Shown: positions 34,600 through 40,013 of the stretch, piece after piece
How positions within the stretch are numbered: the first letter of the stretch is position 1
How the letters are laid out: each line of letters opens with the position of its first letter
Origin: Caryophanales bacterium
Lineage (GTDB): Bacteria > Bacillota > Bacilli > Paenibacillales > CANHCR01
DNA length: 64,000 nucleotides
Assembly: GCA_947459205.1 (NCBI GenBank)
Contig: CANHCR010000007.1
Location: forward strand, 1 to 64,000
Direction of reading: 5' to 3'
Notes under the pieces: model-generated
The model's input: only the letters and a program-made list of their open reading frames with translations
Databases searched by the model: none
What the model was told of the DNA's origin: nothing
Made by a program: the position numbers and the translations under genes

Positions 34600-35076
34600 A
34601 TGGGATTATTGGGGTTAGAGTTGCTGAGTCAGACGTTTTTTGTGGAGCGATTTTTGAATGCGTTATTTACCGAAAGTAGCGCTTATAAAGTAGTGGCGGT
34701 GCATCGTCTTGATGACTGTGGAGGGCTGAGGTTTCAAGCACAACTTAGTCACGGTGATACGCTTTTGGTGGACATTCAAAGGTTGGATCGGCATCAGTTC
34801 AGTGAGTGGACACCGTCGGCGTGGCGTCCGCATGCGAAAGTGAACGCACATCAGCGGCGCGTGCTGGTGCAAATTTGCGACTTCATATGTACGAATCAAG
34901 AACATGCACATAACGTGTATCGTTTTTTTGCGGCGAATGGCGGACGAGAGCGAATTCCGCAATTGGAAGTTCACGTGATTGAGCTTCCGAAATTGGCCTT
35001 GCGTCGCTTGGACGAGCGGGGATCGTCGGATAGCGAGTCGCTTTTTTTGATGCTCAATTCATTCAAAATATGTTAA
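34600..35076 (+). pseudogene. Degenerate Rpn/PD-(D/E)XK-family ORF
   Basis: A 158-residue reading frame that resembles the central part of the Rpn protein at 14380. FVERFLNALF corresponds to LLKFLNLIF, GDTLLVDIQ to GESLNIEIQ and PQLEVHVIELPKLAL to DQLEIHVIELPKLSS. The conserved catalytic Asp of the first strand is absent and Glu in the E-x-Q motif is replaced by Asp, so nuclease activity is unlikely. The N-terminal segment and the whole C-terminal half are missing. Its ATG directly follows a terminator T-run. I regard it as a relic or an inactive relative; expression is doubtful. Confidence 0.6.
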
Positions 35077-35161
35077 GATGGAGAAAATAGCCGGACAATC
35101 ATTGCATAACTCAGTTCGTGACGTGGCAAATTAGATTCAAAAACGAAGCGGAGTGTTGTGA

Positions 35162-35806
35162 ATGTTCGATGTTCTGATTGGCGGTTGGCGCAAAGCGGTA
35201 TTCGGTCTGTTTTTATGTTTTGGATTGTCGATGTTGGTAGTCGGTGTGACGATGGCGGCCGACACGGATACATATGTGGTGAAACCCGGCGATAGTCTTT
35301 GGAAAATCGCTGTGAAATACCAAATCGGCTTGTCAGAAATCATCGCATCCAATCCGCGCATCGCCAATCCAGCGCTTATTTATCCAGGGGACAAGGTGGT
35401 CGTACCGCTCATGACAGATGTGAAAACAGTGGAGAACGAAGTCGTGCAGTTGGTCAACGCTGAGCGTGCAAAATACGGAATGCCTGCACTACAAATGGAT
35501 TGGCAACTAGCACGCGTCGCTCGTCTAAAGTCGATGGATATGCGCGATCGCAACTACTTTGCCCATGAGTCGCCGACTTATGGAAGTCCATTTATGATGA
35601 TCAAACAATTCGGTATTTCCTATACGGCAGCGGCCGAAAATGTCGCGAGCGGTCAGATGACTGCGGTACAAGTAGTGGCGAGTTGGATGAATAGCCCTGG
35701 ACATCGGCAAAACATTTTGAATCGTGATTTCACGTGGATTGGCGTCGGTTATGCAGCAGGCGGTCAATATCGGCATTATTGGACGCAAATGTTCATTCGT
35801 AAGTAG
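35162..35806 (+). CDS. LysM and CAP domain secreted protein
   Basis: A 214-residue protein with an N-terminal signal or anchor segment (FGLFLCFGLSMLVVGVTMA), one LysM domain (TYVVKPGDSLWKIAVKYQIGLSEIIASNP, to about residue 82) that should bind peptidoglycan, and a CAP/SCP-like domain (about 90-214) with VNAERAKYGMPALQMDWQLARVARLKSMDM, NYFAHESPTYG and SPGHRQNILNRDFTWIGVGYA. This architecture is close to B. subtilis YkwD and spore-coat-associated SafA-like or YlbC-like proteins. Enzymatic activity of CAP domains in bacteria is unknown. The start ATG has GCGGAGTG upstream. Confidence 0.88.
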   Translation: MFDVLIGGWRKAVFGLFLCFGLSMLVVGVTMAADTDTYVVKPGDSLWKIAVKYQIGLSEIIASNPRIANPALIYPGDKVVVPLMTDVKTVENEVVQLVNAERAKYGMPALQMDWQLARVARLKSMDMRDRNYFAHESPTYGSPFMMIKQFGISYTAAAENVASGQMTAVQVVASWMNSPGHRQNILNRDFTWIGVGYAAGGQYRHYWTQMFIRK

Positions 35807-35823
35807 AGGTAGGGAAAACGGGG

Positions 35824-36522
35824 ATGTTTGAACAGGATTATTTGATGCGCATGCTGATGCAGGTGACCCACTACATTGCACGTATCATGCGTCTGCGCCA
35901 AGAACAAAAACCGGAGCAAGCATATTTGTTGCTCGGACAAGGATATGAATTTTTCTTTGGTCTCTCGATTGACATGGTGGAACGGATGAGTGCGCAAGAA
36001 ATCTATGAGTGGCTTCGCGATAGCGGGCGCGATCACGAACAAGTGATCCGTGCCCTTTTCGAGTTTTTGCAGGCGCACGTCGAGTTGCTCGAAGCGATGG
36101 GGCAGGATGAAGACGAGCAGATTGTGCCGTGGCGTCTGAAGAAAGTTGAATTGTTTTTATATTCATTGCTCGACGAGGAGCGCCACGAACTGCTTGATAT
36201 CGTTGACGAGCTAGAGCGAAACATGGAAGAGATGCAGGCGTTCGTCTTGCCGAGCGATTGCTATGCGCGGTTGGTGCGCTACTACGAAATTCGCGGTCGC
36301 TTTGCTGCTGCGGAGGATATCCTTTACGTTTGGCGCGACCATATCCTTGAAAGCAACGGTGACGAGACCACCGAATCGCTGCAGGTGCGCTTGGTCGGTA
36401 CGGCTTTTTATGAGCGTCTGCTGCACGTCGACGAGTCATTGCTCGAAATGGGCGGTCTGCCGCGTGAAGAAGTCATTTTTGGGCAGTTGCAATGGCTCAC
36501 CGGCGGGACTGAATCCGCATAA
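35824..36522 (+). CDS. Uncharacterised helical protein (DUF6483-like)
   Basis: A 232-residue, acidic, almost entirely helical protein without signal peptide. It begins MFEQDYLMRMLMQVTHYIARIM and has TPR-like spacing in later parts (YARLVRYYEIRGRFAAAEDILYVWRDH). I associate it tentatively with the DUF6483 group on the N-terminal pattern; no function is known. It is 17 bp after the LysM-CAP gene and directly before gerE, whose likely sigma-K promoter overlaps its last codons. Confidence 0.55.
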   Translation: MFEQDYLMRMLMQVTHYIARIMRLRQEQKPEQAYLLLGQGYEFFFGLSIDMVERMSAQEIYEWLRDSGRDHEQVIRALFEFLQAHVELLEAMGQDEDEQIVPWRLKKVELFLYSLLDEERHELLDIVDELERNMEEMQAFVLPSDCYARLVRYYEIRGRFAAAEDILYVWRDHILESNGDETTESLQVRLVGTAFYERLLHVDESLLEMGGLPREEVIFGQLQWLTGGTESA

Positions 36523-36526
36523 AATA
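36499..36526 (+). promoter_or_regulatory. Sigma-K promoter of gerE
   Basis: AC (36499-36500), a 17-bp spacer and CATAAAATA (36518-36526) match the sigma-K consensus AC-N16/17-CATANNNTA. In B. subtilis gerE is transcribed by sigma-K, so the position is as expected. Confidence 0.7.
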
Positions 36527-36582
36527 TGACACTGTACCCACAGCCCTTGTTAGGGAAATCAGAGGCAAGGAGGGGTGATGGG

Positions 36583-36816
36583 TTGGGCAGTCATTTGGAA
36601 GAAGAAACATTTGGTTTGCGGATTTTGACGTTACGTGAACGCGAAGTGTTTGAGTTGCTCGTGCAAAATCTGACGACGCGTGAAATTGCCGGCAAAATGT
36701 TTATCAGCGAAAAGACCGTTCGAAATCACATCAGCAATGTGATGCAGAAGCTGAACGTGAAAGGGCGCTCGCAAGCGGTCGTGGAGCTGATACGGCTGGG
36801 CGAGTTGAAGATTTGA
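36583..36816 (+). CDS. gerE: Spore coat regulator GerE (LuxR-type HTH)
   Basis: A 77-residue DNA-binding protein consisting of one LuxR/FixJ helix-turn-helix. The stretch LTLREREVFELLVQNLTTREIAG and ISEKTVRNHISNVMQKL, then KGRSQAVVELIRLGEL, are almost the same as B. subtilis GerE (74 residues) as I recall it. GerE activates and represses late coat genes in the mother cell. I choose the TTG at 36583 because AGGAGGGG lies 7 nt upstream; the ATG at 36526 would give a non-homologous 19-residue leader. The last 91 bp of this gene recur twice downstream (37661 and 38476). Confidence 0.92.
   Translation: MGSHLEEETFGLRILTLREREVFELLVQNLTTREIAGKMFISEKTVRNHISNVMQKLNVKGRSQAVVELIRLGELKI
36725..36743 (+). 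repeat. Inverted repeat at the head of the duplicated gerE tail
   Basis: ATCACAT-CAGCA-ATGTGAT: two 7-bp arms around a 5-bp centre, within the codons for the GerE recognition helix. It marks the exact left edge of the segment that is repeated downstream. In the downstream copies the right arm is intact, and the left arm is partly replaced (AACACAT). This is the geometry of a tyrosine-recombinase core site, but it could be chance. Confidence 0.6.
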
Positions 36817-36817
36817 G
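36727..36817 (+). repeat. gerE 3' segment, reference copy of a three-copy direct repeat
   Basis: The last 91 bp of gerE including the stop codon. It is repeated at 37661-37751 with 88 of 91 identical bases and at 38476-38554 with 73 of 79 identical bases, by direct count. Confidence 0.97.
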
Positions 36818-36834
36818 TATTAAGCGAAATTTTG

Positions 36835-36864
36835 ATCCGTTACATGAAAATGTAGCGGATTTTT
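36835..36864 (+). terminator. Terminator downstream of gerE
   Basis: ATCCGTTACAT pairs with ATGTAGCGGAT (one G-U pair) across a four-base loop and is followed by Ts. A different terminator follows the second gerE tail. Confidence 0.85.
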
Positions 36865-36902
36865 CACATTTAACATGAAATACGTGGTATGATTGAACAT
36901 AG

Positions 36903-36929
36903 AGTAAAGAATATCAAGAAGTAAAGAAT
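36903..36929 (+). promoter_or_regulatory. Direct repeat, candidate operator of the AbrB/PIN module
   Basis: AGTAAAGAAT occurs at 36903-36912 and again at 36920-36929, between an extended -10 (TGGTATGAT, 36885-36893) and the ribosome-binding site of the antitoxin gene. Antitoxins of this type usually bind their own promoter, so this is a reasonable operator candidate. Confidence 0.4.
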
Positions 36930-36947
36930 TACTGGAGGGGATATTAG

Positions 36948-37214
36948 ATGGAAATATCAAGATTAAGTTCAAAAGGTCAAGTGACGATTCCGAAAAGCAT
37001 TCGAGATATGTTGAATTTAAGTGAAGGTGATCGCGTCGCATTTGTGGTGGAGCAAGGGAAAGTGGTGGTTACCAAGGCAAGTTTGATTGCGCTCCAAGAG
37101 TTGCAACAAGCGCTAAGTCAGGATTTGGCCATTCGTGGAGAAACTGAAAAAGATGTCATGAAGGAATTGTCTTTGGTGCGGGAGGAACTTTCGGGTGAGC
37201 GATACAAAACGTAG
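36948..37214 (+). CDS. AbrB/MazE-type antitoxin
   Basis: An 88-residue protein with an N-terminal swapped-hairpin AbrB DNA-binding domain (ISRLSSKGQVTIPKSIRDMLNLSEGDRVAFVVEQGKVVV, residues 3-41) and a helical C-terminal tail (residues 45-88) that should bind the toxin. The ATG follows GGAGGGG by 8 nt. It overlaps the PIN toxin gene by 20 bp, the usual arrangement for a type II toxin-antitoxin pair. The module lies between gerE and the second gerE tail. Confidence 0.88.
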   Translation: MEISRLSSKGQVTIPKSIRDMLNLSEGDRVAFVVEQGKVVVTKASLIALQELQQALSQDLAIRGETEKDVMKELSLVREELSGERYKT

Positions 37215-37644
37215 TCGGTTGCGTGTCTTCGTAGACACAAATGTCATCATTTCTGCGATTTTATCTCAAACATCGGTGAGTGCAAGGTTTTTGCATTTTG
37301 TCATTTTAGAGCATGAATTGCTTATTTGCAGTTACACACTTGAAGAAATTCATCGAGTGTTTGAACGTAAATTTCCGGATCGAATATCACTATGGCAGAC
37401 ATTTTTATCTGCATTAAAGTATGAATTGATCGAAACGCCGAAGGAATTAAGCAGAGTAAACTCGGTTCAGATAAGAGATGTTCATGATGTTCCAATTTTA
37501 GGTTCAGCTTTACTCTGTAAACCTGATTATCTGGTGACGGGTGATCATGATTTTTTTACGGAAGAGATCATGAGCAAATTTCAAGTCAATTCACCCGCGA
37601 TTTTTTTAGAAAAGTATAGTAATCAAAATGGTTCAATGAACTAG
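37195..37644 (+). CDS. PIN-domain toxin (putative RNase)
   Basis: A 149-residue PIN-domain protein of the TIGR00305 type (putative toxin component of an AbrB-PIN pair). The acidic catalytic residues are visible: Asp14 in RVFVDTNVIISAIL, the glutamate in YTLEEIHRVFERKF, and the aspartates in RDVHDVPILGSALLCKPDYLVTGDHDFF. It would act as a Mg-dependent RNase held in check by the antitoxin. Start is GTG 37195 after GGAGGAAC. The reading frame appears intact. Confidence 0.87.
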   Translation: MSDTKRSRLRVFVDTNVIISAILSQTSVSARFLHFVILEHELLICSYTLEEIHRVFERKFPDRISLWQTFLSALKYELIETPKELSRVNSVQIRDVHDVPILGSALLCKPDYLVTGDHDFFTEEIMSKFQVNSPAIFLEKYSNQNGSMN

Positions 37645-37660
37645 ATTCATGTTTTCAAAA

Positions 37661-37751
37661 CACATTAGCAATGTGATGCAGAAGCTGAACGTGAAAGTGC
37701 GCTCGCAGGCGGTCGTGGAGCTGATACGGCTGGGCGAGTTGAAGATTTGAG
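37661..37751 (+). repeat. Second copy of the gerE 3' tail
   Basis: 91 bp, three differences from the gerE end: ATC to ATT and CAA to CAG, both silent, and GGG to GTG (Gly to Val). The frame is open to the TGA. With the preceding bases it makes a 33-codon frame from the ATG at 37649 (MFSK, then HISNVMQKL and on to GELKI), but no ribosome-binding site is seen. Confidence 0.95.
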
Positions 37752-37776
37752 ATGTGATTGAGAATGGTGAGATCAG

Positions 37777-37819
37777 ACCGCATCTGTCGGAGCGAGTGCT
37801 TTGGTGGATGCGGTTTTTT
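37777..37819 (+). terminator. Terminator after the second gerE tail
   Basis: ACCGCATC pairs with GATGCGGT and is followed by six Ts. This may be the original gerE terminator displaced by the first toxin-antitoxin insertion. Confidence 0.7.
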
Positions 37820-37841
37820 GAGTAAATTTTGCACATAATTA

Positions 37842-37850
37842 TGGTATAAT
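37842..37850 (+). promoter_or_regulatory. Extended -10 promoter element of the Phd/ParE module
   Basis: TGGTATAAT lies 33 bp before the antitoxin start codon, in an AT-rich stretch. No -35 at the usual distance. Confidence 0.5.
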
Positions 37851-37882
37851 AATGTTACTAAAATGCTTGATAGGGTGTACCT

Positions 37883-38149
37883 ATGCCACATATTAGACCG
37901 ATTACCGATTTAAGAAACACCAATGAGATTTCAGAACTGTGTCACAAACTCGATGAACCAATATTTATTACGAAAAACGGATATGGGGACTTGGTTGTGA
38001 TGAGTATCGAGACATATGAACGTCAATTAGCGATGGTCGAGCTTTATAAAAAGCTGGCTGAGGCTGAACAAGAGGTTGCTGAAGGCAAACCTCCTATTCC
38101 AGCAGAGGCCGTATTTGAAAAAATCATGAGAGAGTATGGAAGAAAATAA
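37883..38149 (+). CDS. Phd/YefM-type antitoxin
   Basis: An 88-residue antitoxin. The N-terminal half (RPITDLRNTNEISELCHKLDEPIFITKNGYGDLVVMSIETYERQL) is the Phd/YefM DNA-binding domain; the C-terminal half is a charged helix that would wrap the toxin. AGGGTG precedes the ATG by 6 nt. It overlaps the toxin gene by 14 bp. It appears intact, while its partner toxin carries a stop codon. Confidence 0.9.
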   Translation: MPHIRPITDLRNTNEISELCHKLDEPIFITKNGYGDLVVMSIETYERQLAMVELYKKLAEAEQEVAEGKPPIPAEAVFEKIMREYGRK

Positions 38150-38456
38150 GTATCAGGTCGAATTTACTCCTAAAGCGATTGCTGACCTAGAACAAATTTA
38201 TTTATACATTGCTAACGAGTTATTTAATCCTGATGCAGCTCAACGGTTGCTGGACAAATTTGAAAAGAAGATCATGATTCTCAGAAGTTATCCTTTCTCA
38301 AGTAACATCGTACAGGACAGTTTTTTGCGAAAAAAGGGTTATCGAAAATTAGTGGTCGACAATTATTTGGTGTTTTATTTAGTTGATGAAATTGAAAATA
38401 AGGTGTAAATCATGAGAGTTTTATATGGTGCACAGCAATATAAACGATACTTGTGA
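38136..38456 (+). pseudogene. ParE/RelE-family toxin with an in-frame premature stop
   Basis: The frame starts at 38136 and codes for 90 residues typical of ParE/RelE toxins (VEFTPKAIADLEQIYLYIANEL, LLDKFEKKIMILRSYPFSS, KGYRKLVVDNYLVFYLVDE), then meets TAA at 38406-38408. Reading on in the same frame gives IMRVLYGAQQYKRYL and a TGA at 38454-38456. That is the normal last strand of this family (VRVLYGAQQY is a hallmark), so the TAA is a nonsense change, most simply from a Tyr codon (TAT/TAC). The truncated product loses about 16 residues of the core and is probably inactive. Confidence 0.85.
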
Positions 38457-38475
38457 TCTAGTTATACTTTCAAAA

Positions 38476-38554
38476 CACATCAGCAATGTGATGCAGAAAC
38501 TGAACGTGAAAGGGCGCTCGCAGGCGGTCATGGAGTTGATTCGGTTGGGCGAGT
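38476..38554 (+). repeat. Third copy of the gerE 3' tail
   Basis: 79 bp with six differences from gerE, of which five are silent (AAG/AAA, CAA/CAG, CTG/TTG, ATA/ATT, CTG/TTG) and one is Val to Met. Similarity stops within GAGT, before the last four codons. The left flank shares TTTCAAAA with the second copy. Confidence 0.93.
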
Positions 38555-38646
38555 ATGTTTCGGTAGAAGTGGTTTTTAATTAATTTTGATTCCCAAACCA
38601 TGATTCTGTAAGTATAATAAATTAAAAAACTTTAAGATGAGGCCTT

Positions 38647-38823
38647 ATGATCAAAGACGAAGTTAAAAAAATGATCGATAACCTGCCTGGCGATTGTACG
38701 TTAGAGGAAATCCAATACACTCAATATGTTCAAGCGAAACTGTTAAAAGCGCTAGATGACGTTGAACACGGCCGGACGCTCGATGCGGATGAGATGATCA
38801 AAAAATTTTCACAAATATTTTGA
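38647..38823 (+). CDS. Orphan addiction-module antitoxin-like small protein
   Basis: A 58-residue ORF: MIKDEVKKMIDNLP, then TLEEIQYTQYVQAKLLKALDDVEHGRTLDADEMIKKF. The pattern of an alpha-helical repeat followed by D-x-E-x-GR-(T)-x-x-x-E resembles antitoxins that partner RelE/ParE toxins (TIGR02574-like). A TATAAT at 38613-38618 and GATGAGG upstream suggest expression. No toxin gene follows: the next 70 bp are non-coding and then an unrelated gene starts. It may be the remainder of a third toxin-antitoxin insertion. Confidence 0.65.
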   Translation: MIKDEVKKMIDNLPGDCTLEEIQYTQYVQAKLLKALDDVEHGRTLDADEMIKKFSQIF

Positions 38824-38899
38824 CTACCCCCCTCAAAATTTGAAACGCTTACGAATGTTTTATTAGAAACAAAAAACGAGATGAAAAGGAATGATGAAG

Positions 38900-39859
38900 A
38901 TGAAGATGAAGATGATGAAAACAGTGCTTGCCACCACGATTACGGTCGGTTTGTTGCTCGTACCGTTCAGCGGAGCGTTGGCTGGCGATAGTAAATCCCG
39001 TTCGAGCAAAGGGGTATTGACAGCGGAGCAGAAAGCAGCAAAAGAAGCTGCGGAACAAGCGAAGGATGCAAGGGAAGCGGCGAAGAAAGCGGCTGAGCAG
39101 GCGAAAGAGGCTGCGAAAAAGGCGAGAGAAGCTGAATCAAAAGCGAAAAAAGAGAAAGATGAGTCTGAAGATGCAGATGATGATGCCGATGAAAAAGCAA
39201 AAGAGGCAGCAAAGAAAAATAAAGATAAAGTAGCGAAGGCGGAAGCGGCAAAAGCAAAGGCGGAAGCGGAAAAACAAAAGAAAGAAGCAGAAGCAGCTGC
39301 AAAGGCTGCTGAGCAAGCAAAGAAAGCGGAATTGAAAGCTGCTTATGAGAAATTAAAAGAAGAAGCAAAAGCGGCGAACGCAAATGCTGAGGCGAAAGGA
39401 AAGGAATTGGCTCAGTTAGAAAAAGAAGCGGTCTCAGAAGCGAGCGAAGAGTTAGTGGCTGCACAAGAGGCGGCGAAACAAGCGCAAGTAGCGGCAGATG
39501 CGAAGGTTGCTGAATTAAAGGCGCTGAAACTGGCGGCGAAAGAAGCGAAAGAGGCGGCTGAACTCGAGAAGAAAGCAGCGAAAGCGAAGAAATCTGAAAT
39601 GAAAGCAGCGAAGAAAGCGGCTGAGAAAGCGAAAGAAGAAGCAGAGAAAGCGGCTGAAGCAGCCAAAAAAGCTAGCAAGAAAGCAAAGGAAAAAAATGGC
39701 GTAGCTGAGGCTGCAAAAGCGAAAGTGAAGAAGGAAAAAGCGGAGCGTGAGGCGGCGAAGAAAGCGGCTGAAGTGGCAAGAAAAGCGAAGAAGGAAGCGG
39801 AGGAAGCAGCTGAGAAAGCGGCTGAACTCGTGCCGGCAACACCTCCTGTTGCTTCGTAA
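38900..39859 (+). CDS. Secreted Ala/Lys/Glu-rich coiled-coil protein
   Basis: About 319 residues. A signal peptide (MKMKMMKTVLATTITVGLLLVPFSGALAG) is followed by some 280 residues made almost only of Ala, Lys and Glu in heptad-like order (EAAKKAAEQAKEAAKKAREAE and similar), with an acidic patch (DESEDADDDADE) at about residue 88. It should form a long charged helix or coiled coil outside the cell. No enzymatic motif is seen and I do not recognise a family. The start is uncertain: several ATGs are stacked at 38891, 38894, 38900 and 38906; 38900 is 9 nt from AAAAGGA. A terminator follows. Confidence 0.75.
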   Translation: MKMKMMKTVLATTITVGLLLVPFSGALAGDSKSRSSKGVLTAEQKAAKEAAEQAKDAREAAKKAAEQAKEAAKKAREAESKAKKEKDESEDADDDADEKAKEAAKKNKDKVAKAEAAKAKAEAEKQKKEAEAAAKAAEQAKKAELKAAYEKLKEEAKAANANAEAKGKELAQLEKEAVSEASEELVAAQEAAKQAQVAADAKVAELKALKLAAKEAKEAAELEKKAAKAKKSEMKAAKKAAEKAKEEAEKAAEAAKKASKKAKEKNGVAEAAKAKVKKEKAEREAAKKAAEVARKAKKEAEEAAEKAAELVPATPPVAS

Positions 39860-39882
39860 AAACAAACAGCATCGAACAAGCG

Positions 39883-39922
39883 GCACCGACCGAAGTGTTA
39901 CGACTTCGGCGGTGCTTTTTTT
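39883..39922 (+). terminator. Terminator after the Ala/Lys/Glu-rich protein gene
   Basis: GCACCG plus CCGAAGT pair with ACTTCGG plus CGGTGC with one bulged base, followed by seven Ts. Confidence 0.9.
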
Positions 39923-40013
39923 CGTAATATGATCGAAAAAACAAGACTTTCACCCACAATCTGTGATATGATGGAAAATGGCAAGTGAATATTGAGACAG
40001 AAGGGTGATGGAT

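Noticed and set aside
36526-36582. ATG start for GerE 19 codons upstream
   Set aside because: No ribosome-binding site, overlaps the sigma-K -10, and the leader is not homologous to GerE; TTG 36583 follows AGGAGGGG.
37649-37750. A 33-codon mini-GerE gene in the second tail
   Set aside because: Open frame but no ribosome-binding site and only half of the HTH; treated as a repeat copy.
38967-39886. Long minus-strand frames rich in Leu, Phe, Ala and Ser
   Set aside because: They are the complement of the Ala/Lys/Glu-rich repeat protein and only reflect its biased codons.
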